From: Patulibacter defluvii
GTDB lineage: Bacteria > Actinomycetota > Thermoleophilia > Solirubrobacterales > Solirubrobacteraceae
NCBI RefSeq assembly: GCF_034096925.1
Contig: NZ_JAWZSQ010000020.1
Coordinates: forward strand, 1-64,000
Direction: 5' to 3'
Length of the DNA: 64,000 nt
A program made the position numbers and the translations under genes. How positions within the stretch are numbered: the stretch's first letter is position 1; every line of letters begins with the position of its first letter. The notes beneath the pieces are model-generated. The model was not told the DNA's origin. It saw nothing but the letters and a program-made list of their open reading frames with translations, and ran no database searches. Positions 16,219 to 24,825 of this stretch are shown here, piece after piece.

Positions 16219-18141
16219 GTGATCGCTCGACCCCGGAACCCCAGGCGGCTCGTGCCCGCCGCCCTCCTCCTCGCCCTCGCCGCCCCGCCGGGCGCGGCCG
16301 CCGCCCCGATCGCGGCGCTGCGGGGCGACGCCGACCGCGACGGTCGGATCGACGTCGCCGGCGACCGTGACCTGGCCGCCCAGCGGACCGGGACCGTCGC
16401 GGCCGGCGTGCTCGTGCTGCCGAACGTCGACGACGACAGCGGTCGCTGCGCGGCGGAGCTGGCGAAGATCGTCGAGAAGCCGTTCACGCCGGTGGCGGCC
16501 GCTGCCTGCCGCGACGGCGCCGACGACGTCGTCAACGGCGACCGCGACGCGCTCGACCTGGCCGAGCTGCGGGTGCTGCCCTGGGCCGACGCCCCCGGCG
16601 ACGCCAGCGGCAGCGTCCGGATCACGAGCGGCCAGCAGCACGCACGGCTGTTCCGCCGCGACGGCGGTCGCTGGTCGCCGGCGGCGGAGCTGTCGGCGGC
16701 CGACCTGCGGGCGGGGGTCGTGCTCGGGCTCGAGGCGACCGCGATCGCCGGCGACGGCGGCTGGGACGGGCGGATCGAGGTCGCGCTCGAGGTCCGGGCC
16801 GGCGGCCAGGCGGCGAGCGACCAGCTGGCGGCCCACGTCGCCCCCGTGCTGCTGGTGCCGCAGACCGCCCCGGCCCGCACGCTGTTCGCCAACGCGCCGG
16901 AGAGCCGGCGCCAGATCGACGCCTACCACCGCGAGTCCCGCGCGCAGGTCGGCCGCACGATCAAGTTCCTGAAGACGACCAAGCGCAAGGACGTGCCGAA
17001 CTTCCTGCGCCGCTACCACCGCGATCCCGAGAGCTACCGCGCGGTCGGCCTGCGCCAGGCGAGCAACACGCGGTCGCTGAGCCTGGCCGCGCGCACGTTC
17101 GACCGCCGGCTGAAGGCCGCGGTCGCGGCGGTCGGGCTCGGTCGGCAGCTCGTCACCGACGCGGACACCTGGGCCTTCGCGCAGGACCAGTTCGAGCCCG
17201 CCTACGCCGCGGTCCCCGGTCCCGACGGCAGCCGCGTGATGCGCGTCGCGCTGCGGTCGACCGGGTTCGCCGACGAGCGGGCGGCCGACCTGACGCGCCA
17301 CGGCGACAGCGCTTGGCTGCTGCGGACCCTCCGCGGAGCCGACTCCGGCGTCGTGCTCGGAGGCTCCGCGAAGAGCCCGTGGGAGATGGACGGCGGCCTC
17401 GAGGCGACGCCGCCGGTGCCCGGCGCGCCCCACGGCAAGGTCCTGGTCAGCGGCTCCGAGGCCGCGCGAGCGGCCACGGTGATCACGGCCCAGGGCGCCC
17501 AGCCGGCGATCACCGTCGACACCGGCTGGCTGCAGGTCGGCCACGTCGACGAGCTGTTCGCGTTCGTCCCGGCCGCGACGGCGCGCGGCTGGGCGCTGGT
17601 GGCCGCCGACCCGGCCGGGGCGCTGCGGCGGCTGCGGAAGCTGTCGGCGCGCGAGCGGCGGCGGGCCCGGGTGGTCGGCTCGGCCGACCGCTACGACGAT
17701 CAGGCCCGCAAGCTGCCCTCTCCGACGGTCGCCGCGCTGCTGCGCTCGAAGGTCGCCGACCAGAGCGCCACCGCGGCCCGCCGGATCGACGCCCAGCTGG
17801 CCGTCCTGCGGCGCGAGCTGGGCCTGACCGACGCCGACGTCGTCCGCGTGCCGGTGCTGTTCGGCATCGCCCAGGACGCGCGCCGGCAGATCGCCTGGAC
17901 CGGCAACGTCGCCAACGGCCTGGCCCCGGGCGGCCGGACCTTCCTGGCCGCCACGCCGCACGGCCCGGTCGTCGGCGGCCGCGACCTCTTCGCCGACGAC
18001 GCCGCGGCGGCGCTGAAGGCGAAGGGCATCAGCGTCCGCTGGGTCGACACCTGGCCGTCGCCGCACGTGCGGCAGGGCGAGGTCCACTGCTTCACCAACG
18101 CCCTCCGCGACCTCGGCGACGGCGCCTGGTGGCGCCGCTGA
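16219..18141 (+). CDS. Secreted bacterial protein-arginine deiminase (PAD) homologue
   Basis: A 640-aa exported protein (GTG start, signal peptide to about residue 28). Residues 37-70 resemble the middle PAD domain of animal enzymes: an acidic, Ca-binding-type DADRDGRID followed by GVLVLPNVDDD. The catalytic domain keeps all four residues in the animal order: Asp323 in AQDQFE, His442 and Asp444 in GHVDELFAFVP, and Cys624 in GEVHCFTN. Spacings of 119, 2 and 180 compare with 121, 2 and 172 in human PAD4 (D350, H471, D473, C645). PADs convert peptidyl-arginine to citrulline and need calcium. Target proteins are unknown. The gene lies 33 bases after the ECF-fusion gene. Confidence 0.9.
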   Translation: MIARPRNPRRLVPAALLLALAAPPGAAAAPIAALRGDADRDGRIDVAGDRDLAAQRTGTVAAGVLVLPNVDDDSGRCAAELAKIVEKPFTPVAAAACRDGADDVVNGDRDALDLAELRVLPWADAPGDASGSVRITSGQQHARLFRRDGGRWSPAAELSAADLRAGVVLGLEATAIAGDGGWDGRIEVALEVRAGGQAASDQLAAHVAPVLLVPQTAPARTLFANAPESRRQIDAYHRESRAQVGRTIKFLKTTKRKDVPNFLRRYHRDPESYRAVGLRQASNTRSLSLAARTFDRRLKAAVAAVGLGRQLVTDADTWAFAQDQFEPAYAAVPGPDGSRVMRVALRSTGFADERAADLTRHGDSAWLLRTLRGADSGVVLGGSAKSPWEMDGGLEATPPVPGAPHGKVLVSGSEAARAATVITAQGAQPAITVDTGWLQVGHVDELFAFVPAATARGWALVAADPAGALRRLRKLSARERRRARVVGSADRYDDQARKLPSPTVAALLRSKVADQSATAARRIDAQLAVLRRELGLTDADVVRVPVLFGIAQDARRQIAWTGNVANGLAPGGRTFLAATPHGPVVGGRDLFADDAAAALKAKGISVRWVDTWPSPHVRQGEVHCFTNALRDLGDGAWWRR

Positions 18142-18177
18142 GCCCCTCACCACGCTGGACATCCGACCAGTCCATCC

Positions 18178-18207
18178 TTGACAGATGGATAGTTCGTTCC
18201 CTACGGT
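18178..18207 (+). promoter_or_regulatory. Sigma-70-type promoter for the 52-aa gene, with overlapping inverted repeat
   Basis: -35 TTGACA (18178-18183), 18-base spacer, -10 TACGGT (18202-18207). The expected start is at or next to the ATG at 18214, so the mRNA should be leaderless. TCCATC and GATGGA (18171-18176 and 18184-18189) form an inverted repeat around the -35, a likely operator for the nearby TetR. Confidence 0.6.
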
Positions 18208-18213
18208 CGGCGC

Positions 18214-18372
18214 ATGGGCTTCGCGATCGCGGCACACGTCTCCGGCCTTCCCGTCGAGGAGACGCTGGCCGCCTTCGCTCCCGCGTTGACCGTCGGGATC
18301 GGCGTGCTGGGGATGGCGGCGCGGCAGCGGATCGGCCTCGCGCTGCGACGGCTGCGGCGGTCGCCGCGCTGA
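18214..18372 (+). CDS. Small membrane-like protein, 52 aa, apparently leaderless
   Basis: ATG at 18214 to TGA at 18372. The protein has a hydrophobic centre (ETLAAFAPALTVGIGVLGMAA) followed by an Arg-rich tail, so one membrane segment with the tail inside is likely. I do not recognise the family. A consensus-quality promoter places the transcription start on the start codon, which supports it as real. It ends 5 bases from the convergent TetR stop, and an inverted repeat over its promoter suggests TetR control. Confidence 0.6.
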   Translation: MGFAIAAHVSGLPVEETLAAFAPALTVGIGVLGMAARQRIGLALRRLRRSPR

Positions 18373-18377
18373 CCGGC

Positions 18378-18971
18378 TCAGTCGTCGCCGGAGGCCCGCA
18401 GCACCAGCCGCTGGAGCGCGGCGACGCCGGCCCGCGTGGCCTCGATGTCGCCGTAGAGCAGGTACTGGAGCGAGAGGCCGTCGATCGCGGCGAAGACGAC
18501 GTTGGCCAGCGCCGGGTCGCCCTCGACCCCGAAGCGGTCGAGCGAATCGCGGACGGCGGCGATGAAGCCGTCGTAGCTGCGCCGCACGTCCGGCGCCAGC
18601 TGCGGCCGGCGGGCGGCCGCGAGTACCAGCTCGTAGGAGAACATCGCCTCTTCCGGGAAGCGCTCCATCAGCTCCGGCAGCGATGACGCGAAGGCCGCGG
18701 GATCGTCGACCTCGGGCGCGATCCGGGAGACGCTGGTCGAGTGCTCGGCGGCCCACTGCAGCGCCTCGCGGACCATCGTGTCGCGGTCGCCGAAGTGGTA
18801 CGAGGCGAGCCCGGCCGTGACCCCCGCCTCGCGTGCGACCGCGCGGAAGGTCACGCCGTCGAGGCCGTCGCGGGCGACGACGGCCACCAGCGCGCGGCAG
18901 AGCGCCTCGCGTCCGGCCCCCCGTCGCACGGTCCGTGGAGCTGATTCGTCGCGCTTCGCCACGTCCTCCAC
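18378..18971 (-). CDS. TetR-family repressor
   Basis: A 197-aa regulator from the GTG at 18971 (a second in-frame GTG at 18962 is possible). HTH region: ARDGLDGVTFRAVAREAGVT then AGLASYHFGDRDTMVREAL; the rest is the helical ligand domain ending LRASGDD. It is convergent with the tiny membrane protein gene and divergent from the FAD oxidoreductase. The inverted repeat at 18171-18189 is a candidate binding site. Ligand unknown. Confidence 0.9.
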   Translation of the reverse strand: MEDVAKRDESAPRTVRRGAGREALCRALVAVVARDGLDGVTFRAVAREAGVTAGLASYHFGDRDTMVREALQWAAEHSTSVSRIAPEVDDPAAFASSLPELMERFPEEAMFSYELVLAAARRPQLAPDVRRSYDGFIAAVRDSLDRFGVEGDPALANVVFAAIDGLSLQYLLYGDIEATRAGVAALQRLVLRASGDD

Positions 18972-19164
18972 GGTAGCGACCCCCGCGCGCGTGGTCGATC
19001 GCGCGCGCCTCCCTCCCGCCGGCCACTTGACACTCGTCCAGCAGCCTGGTGGGGTGACGCCCGGCTGGGTCCGCAACCACCGGTGACGAACGTGAACCTC
19101 CCCCTGCAGCAGCCGACCCTCGAACCGCCTGTGCATGCCGCCGGGCGGGCGGCGGGAGGCGCCG

Positions 19165-20808
19165 ATGCCGGCTGAGCGGAGCGCCGACGTCGTGGTCGTC
19201 GGCGGCGGCCACAACGGGCTGGTGGCCGCGATCGAGCTGGCCGCGGCCGGCCTCGACGTGGTCCTCGTCGAGCGCGACGAGCGGGTCGGCGGCGCCTGCA
19301 AGCACGGCGAGCCGACCGCCCCGGGCTACGTCCACGACCTCTACGCCACCAACCAGAACCTGTTCCTCGCCTCGCCGCTCTTCCAGCAGCGAGCCGCCGA
19401 CCTGGAGCGGCACGGGCTGACCTTCGCCACCACCGACCGGCCGTTCGCCAACGTCTTCCCCGGCGAGCGCTCGCTGCGGGTCTACCAGGACACCGCCCGC
19501 ACGCTCGAACTGCTGCGCGAGCACTCGCCCGGCGACGCCGACGGCTGGGAGCGGCTGTCGGCCCAGTTCGGACGCTTCTCCGAGCTGCTGTTCTCGCTCT
19601 ACGGCAGCGAGCTGCCCTCGCGCGAGGCGGCCGGGCACCTCGCCCGCGCGCTCCGCCGCCACGGGCCGCGCGGCCTCGGCGAGCTGGGCTCGCTGCTGCT
19701 CTCCTCGACCCGCGAGCTGGCCGAGGACTACTTCGCCACCGAGGAGGCGCGGGCGCTGATCGCCCCCTGGGGCATGCACCTGGACTTCGGCCCCGACGTC
19801 TCCGGCGGGGCGATGTTCCCGTTCCTGGAGACCTTCGCCGACCAGGCCAACGGGATGTCGGTCGCGCGCGGCGGCGCCGGCCGGATGCCGGAGGCGCTAG
19901 CCGGGCTGCTGGGCGACGTCGGCGGCGAGCTGCGGACCGGCGACGGGGTGGTCCGGATCGCGGTCGACGAGGGCCGCGCCGCGGGCGTGACGCTGGCCAG
20001 CGGCGACCGGATCCGCGCGCGGGTCGCGGTGGTGGCCAACCTGGCGCCGCCGCTGGTCTTCGGCCCGCTGGTCGACGGGCCCTCCCCCACCTACCGCTAC
20101 GGGCCGGCGACGATGGTCGTCCACGTCGCCCTCCGCGAGCCGCTGCGATGGCTCGGCGGCGACGACCTGCACCGCTTCGGCTACGTCCACATCGGTCCCT
20201 ACGTCGACGACATGGGCCTGGCCTACGCCGAGGCCCAGGCCGGGCTGCTGCCGCGGGCGCCGCTGCTGGTCGTCGGCCAGACCTCGGCGATCGACCCGAC
20301 CCGGGTGCCCGAGGGCGCGGCCTCGCTCTGGATCCAGGTGCGGGTGCTGCCGCGGACGATCCGCGGCGACGCCGCCGGCACGATCGACGCCCGCGACTGG
20401 GCGACGGCCAAGGCCCCCTACGCCGAGCGCGTGCTCGACCTGATCGAGGGCTACGCGCCCGGCCTCCGCGACCGGATCGTCGCGACCGCGGTCACCGGTC
20501 CCGACGACCTCGAGCGCGAGGTCCCGACGCTGGTCGGTGGCGACTCGCTCGGCGGCAGCCACCACCTGAACCAGGGCTTCCTGCTGCGGCCGGCGCCCGG
20601 CTGGTCGCGCTACGCCACGCCGCTGCCGGGGCTGTTCCTGTGCGGCTCCTCGACCTGGCCCGGCGCCGGGCTCAACGCGGTCTCGGGCACGCTCGCCGCG
20701 CGCGCGGTGCTGCGCGCGACGGCGTCGCCGATCGAGCGGCTGCGGGACGGCCGCTGGCCGTTCAGCCGCAGCTCGCTCCCCGGGTCCCGAAGGCGTCGGC
20801 CGACGTGA
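19165..20808 (+). CDS. CrtI-like FAD-dependent oxidoreductase (phytoene desaturase superfamily)
   Basis: A 547-aa flavoenzyme. ATG 19165 is chosen because GGGAGG precedes it and the FAD-binding motif VVVVGGGHNGLVAAIELAAA follows at once, with ERDERVGGACKHGE as the second contact. The C-terminal LPGLFLCGSSTWPGAGLNAV is the family's closing FAD motif. Members oxidise, isomerise or hydrate hydrophobic isoprenoid or ketone substrates; no carotenoid genes are nearby, so the substrate is open. Its last 47 bases overlap the convergent GH26 gene. A TTGACA at 19027-19032 may belong to its promoter. Confidence 0.87.
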   Translation: MPAERSADVVVVGGGHNGLVAAIELAAAGLDVVLVERDERVGGACKHGEPTAPGYVHDLYATNQNLFLASPLFQQRAADLERHGLTFATTDRPFANVFPGERSLRVYQDTARTLELLREHSPGDADGWERLSAQFGRFSELLFSLYGSELPSREAAGHLARALRRHGPRGLGELGSLLLSSTRELAEDYFATEEARALIAPWGMHLDFGPDVSGGAMFPFLETFADQANGMSVARGGAGRMPEALAGLLGDVGGELRTGDGVVRIAVDEGRAAGVTLASGDRIRARVAVVANLAPPLVFGPLVDGPSPTYRYGPATMVVHVALREPLRWLGGDDLHRFGYVHIGPYVDDMGLAYAEAQAGLLPRAPLLVVGQTSAIDPTRVPEGAASLWIQVRVLPRTIRGDAAGTIDARDWATAKAPYAERVLDLIEGYAPGLRDRIVATAVTGPDDLEREVPTLVGGDSLGGSHHLNQGFLLRPAPGWSRYATPLPGLFLCGSSTWPGAGLNAVSGTLAARAVLRATASPIERLRDGRWPFSRSSLPGSRRRRPT

Positions 20809-22774
20809 TCCGCCAGCGTGGGTCGACGCGCTGGAAGAGCGTCGGCCCGCGATCGCGCGAGAGCGAGTAGTAGACCCGGCCGCGGGCGGCGCCGAGACCG
20901 TCGACGTCGACCGTCGTGCCGCCGGCGGTCGCGTCGAGGAACCCGACGTCCTCCTCGCAGGGGGCGCGCGGCAGCAGCCGGATCCGCTGGAAGCCCTCGC
21001 CGACCACGCCCGCGCGGGGGTAGGTCCAGCGCAGGTAGACGCTGTCGCCGCCGAGCTCGACCTCGGGCACCGCGAACCGCACCCGCGGGCTGTTGTCGCG
21101 CCGCAGCAGCACGAAGCCGCGGCGACCGTCGGTGCGGCTGGCGTGGACGACCGTCACCGACGCGCCGGGCTCGCGCGCGACCGGCTGGTACTCGACCCAG
21201 ACGAACGAGCGGCCCTCGAGGTCGAGCGCGCCGCCCTTGACCGCGCCGCTCGCGACCCGCAGCGCCAGCCGCCCGCCGGCGACCGCGAAGACGCCGTCGC
21301 CGCCGCGGCAGGCGCCGGGCGGACCGCCCAGCAGCGCCAGCGTCGTCGCCCGCCAGGTCGCCCAGGCCTGCGCCGCGCAGGCCCCCGACGGCAGCTCCTC
21401 GACCAGCGGCACCGGCCGCGCGCCGCCGTGGTCGAGCCCCAGCCGCAGCAGCGAGCAGCGGCGCTCGTCGCAGCGCCGGTAGACGACCGCGATCCCGCCG
21501 TCGGGACCGCGCCCCAGGTCGGGCAGCGGCGGCCGGGTCGAGGCGATCGGGTCGACGGCGACGAGGCCGCCGTTCTGGACCCGCACCACCCGGTAGCGAT
21601 CGTCGAGCGTCCGCACGACCCCGACGACGACCTCGCCGAGCGCGTCGACCTGCTCGACGATCCCCGGCGCCAGCACCCGGTCGTGGGTGGCGGTCGGGGT
21701 CGTCGTGCCGACCCCGCCGGGGGTCACGAAGCGGGCGGCGCGCTGGCCGTAGCGGCGCGACCGCAGTCCCGCGGCGAAGGCGGCCCGGGCCCGCTCGGAG
21801 CTGTCGACCCGCCAGTCGGAGCGCTTGTTCAGCTGGAACCAGATCAGCGCGTCGATCGCCGGGGTCCGGGAGAGGAAGCGGAACATGTCGGCGATCCAGG
21901 CGGCCTTGTCGCCGCCCTGCTCGGCGACGCCGACCTCGCTGATCTCGATCGGCTTCTCCGGCGCCAGCGCGTGCAGCTCGTCGAGCGCCGGGCCGAACAG
22001 CGCGGAGAACGGGCGCCAGGGCCGGAACCGCAGCTGGATCCCGCCGACGAAGCCCGACAGCCCGAGCCGGTCGACGTAGCGCGACCCCGGATACTCGCTC
22101 TCCTTGATCGCCAGCGCCACGGGGCTCCAGACCCACTCGACGTTGGTGGCGCCCTCGCTGTGGAAGATGCTCCAGACGTGCCGCCAGGCGCGAACGTACT
22201 CGCCCGAGCGGTTGCCGTTGAAGACCTCCGACCACGGATACCAGTTGCCGTTCATCTCGTGCGCGAAGCGCAGCCGCACCGGTCCGCCGTAGGCGGCCAG
22301 GTCGCGGGCCCAGCGGCGGATCAGCGGGTCGTAGCGGCCGCCGATGATCTCGCGCAGGCGGTAGGCGGGCTGCGGCGTCCGCAGCGGCTTGCTGCTGTCC
22401 CACGGCTCCCAGGTGATCTCCGGCAGGCTGCCGCGGGCGGCGATCCGGCGCAGCTGGCCGAGGTCGGGCCGCGCGACGTGGGCCCAGTCGGCGAACCAGA
22501 GCACGACGCTGACGTGCTTCTCGGCCGCGCGCTCGAAGCGGTCGACCGAGCGCAGCGCCGCGTCGTCCCACGGCTGGAACGAGTTGCGGGCCAGCTCGGT
22601 GGTGGTGACCCCGAGCATCACCTGCGCGACCGGCGACGGCGCGACCGGCAGCGCCGGCGGGCCCTCGTCGCCGTCGCGCTCGACCTGCAGCACCAGCAGC
22701 ACGGCGATCGCCAGCAGCAGCGCGGCGGGGGCCAGCGCCATCCGCCAGCGGCGCGGACGCGGTTCGTCGCTCAT
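20762..22774 (-). CDS. Membrane-anchored GH26-type glycoside hydrolase with C-terminal beta-rich domain
   Basis: A 670-aa protein: one N-terminal membrane anchor (residues about 13-31), then a GH26-like barrel. FAHEMNGNWYPW near residue 173 carries the acid/base Glu and PIEISEVGV near 280 the nucleophile Glu; WFADW and WEPWD are further GH26-like marks. About 330 residues of beta-rich sequence follow, with repeating LRxxxGxxVxVVP-like strands that could be a propeller. GH26 enzymes cut beta-mannans or mixed glucans. The start codon overlaps the GT2 stop as ATGA, so it is co-translated with a polysaccharide synthase and probably trims or releases its polymer. Confidence 0.83.
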   Translation of the reverse strand: MSDEPRPRRWRMALAPAALLLAIAVLLVLQVERDGDEGPPALPVAPSPVAQVMLGVTTTELARNSFQPWDDAALRSVDRFERAAEKHVSVVLWFADWAHVARPDLGQLRRIAARGSLPEITWEPWDSSKPLRTPQPAYRLREIIGGRYDPLIRRWARDLAAYGGPVRLRFAHEMNGNWYPWSEVFNGNRSGEYVRAWRHVWSIFHSEGATNVEWVWSPVALAIKESEYPGSRYVDRLGLSGFVGGIQLRFRPWRPFSALFGPALDELHALAPEKPIEISEVGVAEQGGDKAAWIADMFRFLSRTPAIDALIWFQLNKRSDWRVDSSERARAAFAAGLRSRRYGQRAARFVTPGGVGTTTPTATHDRVLAPGIVEQVDALGEVVVGVVRTLDDRYRVVRVQNGGLVAVDPIASTRPPLPDLGRGPDGGIAVVYRRCDERRCSLLRLGLDHGGARPVPLVEELPSGACAAQAWATWRATTLALLGGPPGACRGGDGVFAVAGGRLALRVASGAVKGGALDLEGRSFVWVEYQPVAREPGASVTVVHASRTDGRRGFVLLRRDNSPRVRFAVPEVELGGDSVYLRWTYPRAGVVGEGFQRIRLLPRAPCEEDVGFLDATAGGTTVDVDGLGAARGRVYYSLSRDRGPTLFQRVDPRWRITSADAFGTRGASCG

Positions 22775-24693
22775 CCGACCGCCGCCGCGATCGCGCCCCA
22801 CAGGTGGACGGCGGTCGCGACCAGGGCCACGGTCAGCGCCGCCGCCAGCAGCAGGATCCCGCCGTGGGCGAGCAGCGCGTCGCGGCGGCCCGCGCCGCGG
22901 CGGGCCAGGCCGCGGACCTCGCCGCCGAGCGACACCAGCAGCGCGACCAGCGGCACCAGCGCATTCAGCAGCACCAGCACCACGTAGGAGTCGGCGGTCG
23001 CCGTGCGGCCGCTGAGGTCGGCTGCCCAGGCGACGGCGAGCGGGATCGCCACCAGCGCCGCCGTCGGCCCGAAGACGACGGCGGTCCGGGTCCGCGGCAG
23101 GCTGCCGCCGGTCCGGCCGCGCTTGGGGGTGATCATGTAGGAGTGCTCGGTCCGCAGCAGGACGCTGACCAGCGCCCACAGTACGACCGGCCAGCGAGCG
23201 ACCATCAGCACCGCCCCGCGCCAGGTCATCCCGACCCCGGCCGGCTGGAACCACGGCCGCGCGAAGCACCACATCAGGAACCCGGTCAGCGAGACCGGCA
23301 GGAAGTAGGTGACGTAGTCGGCCAGCTCGGCGACGGCGATCCGCTGCTCGCTCAGCAGCGCCACCGACGGCGCCAGCCAGAGCAGCAGCAGCGTGGTCGA
23401 CCAGAGCAGGTACCAGGTCTGCGCGAAGAGGAACTGGACCGCCTGCGCCGGGCTGTAGCGGCGCAGCAGCCGCGGCGTCCAGCGCAGCAGCACGGTGATC
23501 ATCGAGTGGGCCCAGGCGAACTGCTGGCGCAGGTAGGTGCCCAGCTCCTCGGGGCCGTCGCCGGTCGCGATCTGCTCCGGCACGTAGACCCCGCGGTAGC
23601 CGTGCGCGGCCAGCACCACCGTGTCGAGGTGGTCCTCGGCCCGGGTCGGCTGGAAGCCGCCGATCCGGCGCACCGCGTCGGTCCGGTAGCTGGTGTGGGA
23701 GCCGACGATGAAGGGCGTCCCCGAGTGGCCGTAGAAGCCCATCTGGAGCGGGCCCTGGAGCACGATCTCGTGCTCGGCCAGGCCGCGGGCGGTCCAGCTG
23801 TCGAGGTTGCCGCAGACGCTCGGGGCCTGGACCCAGGCGACCTCGGGGTCGTCGAAGTGGCCGAGCACCCGGTCCAGGTACTCCGGCAGCGGCCGGTGGT
23901 CGACGTCGAGCTGGACGAAGACGTCGTACTCCTCCCCCAGCTCGGCGACGTGGCTGAGCCAGGCGTTGACGTTGCCGGCCTTGGTCTTGCGCTGGTGGGG
24001 CGGGCCGGGCTGGTTCCAGCGCTCGATCCCGGCGCGGGTGAAGTAGCGGACGCCGTGGTGCTCGGCGAGGTCGCGGACGACCACCGAGCCGCCCTCGTCG
24101 AGGATCCAGCTGTCGTGCGGGTGCTCGACCGCGCGCAGCGCCCGCAGCTGGGCCTCGATCACCTCGGTCGACTCGACCGCCGGCACGCAGAGGGTGATCA
24201 TCGCCACCCGCAGCCCGGGCGGCGCGGGCCGCTCGGGCGGGCGCTTGATCCGGCCGACGAAGAACCAGAAGACCGAGGGCAGCACGACCGCCTGGTAGGC
24301 CAGCGCGGCGCTGACCGTGGCGGCCAGGGCCGGGGCGCCGTCGGCCGCGTGCGGCAGCCACCAGCGCCAGAACTGGACGTTGACCACGACCCAGAGCAGC
24401 AGCAGCGCCAGGTAGCCGATCCGGCGGCGGCGGAAGCGCGGCCGCGGACGCCCCGGACCGGCCGGGCGGCCTGAACCGGGCGGCGCGGTCGGGGTCGGGG
24501 CCGGGGCCGAGGTCGAGGTCGAGCCCGGGGCGAACGGCGGGGTCGACGCCGGGGCGCCGACGGCGACCGGAGCCGGCCCCGAACCGCCGGCGCGGGCGAC
24601 CGCGAAGCGGGCGATCGTCGCGCGCCGCCGCCGGAGCAGGTCCCGCGTGGCGCGCGCGCTATGTCGTCCCCGCGTCCCAACTGACGCGGGCAT
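22771..24693 (-). CDS. Membrane GT2 glycosyltransferase (cellulose-synthase-like)
   Basis: About 640 aa from the ATG at 24693; the frame is open up to a TTG at 24786, so the exact start is uncertain. A Pro/Ala/Thr-rich basic N-terminus is followed by two TM helices, a cytosolic GT2 domain and at least five more TM helices. GT2 marks: an early substrate Asp in SWILDEGGS, the DxD in QLDVDHRPLP (near residue 263), the catalytic TED-like AEDHLDT (near 353) and QQFAWA in place of QxxRW (near 391). Such enzymes polymerise and extrude a beta-glycan. It is coupled to the downstream GH26 gene, like BcsA with BcsZ. Confidence 0.87.
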   Translation of the reverse strand: MPASVGTRGRHSARATRDLLRRRRATIARFAVARAGGSGPAPVAVGAPASTPPFAPGSTSTSAPAPTPTAPPGSGRPAGPGRPRPRFRRRRIGYLALLLLWVVVNVQFWRWWLPHAADGAPALAATVSAALAYQAVVLPSVFWFFVGRIKRPPERPAPPGLRVAMITLCVPAVESTEVIEAQLRALRAVEHPHDSWILDEGGSVVVRDLAEHHGVRYFTRAGIERWNQPGPPHQRKTKAGNVNAWLSHVAELGEEYDVFVQLDVDHRPLPEYLDRVLGHFDDPEVAWVQAPSVCGNLDSWTARGLAEHEIVLQGPLQMGFYGHSGTPFIVGSHTSYRTDAVRRIGGFQPTRAEDHLDTVVLAAHGYRGVYVPEQIATGDGPEELGTYLRQQFAWAHSMITVLLRWTPRLLRRYSPAQAVQFLFAQTWYLLWSTTLLLLWLAPSVALLSEQRIAVAELADYVTYFLPVSLTGFLMWCFARPWFQPAGVGMTWRGAVLMVARWPVVLWALVSVLLRTEHSYMITPKRGRTGGSLPRTRTAVVFGPTAALVAIPLAVAWAADLSGRTATADSYVVLVLLNALVPLVALLVSLGGEVRGLARRGAGRRDALLAHGGILLLAAALTVALVATAVHLWGAIAAAVG

Positions 24694-24825
24694 ACCCCCT
24701 CGCCGCACGGTCCGAGCCCCCCTCTGCGTGCGATCCGATGCCGCGGCGGGAGCTTCGACCCCCACCCGTCCGCGGCGTTCTGTCAACGAGAAGGGTAGCG
24801 CGCCGGCCGCGCGTCGTCGACGCCG

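Noticed and set aside
14548..19779. 1743-codon minus-strand open frame over the SnoaL, ECF and PAD genes
   Set aside because: Low-complexity translation with no motif. The plus-strand genes have clear families and start sites.
24781..24786. TTGACA on the minus strand before the GT2 gene as its -35
   Set aside because: No -10 of any quality lies 16-19 bases further on, and the TTG is also a possible upstream start codon, so I do not list it as a promoter.
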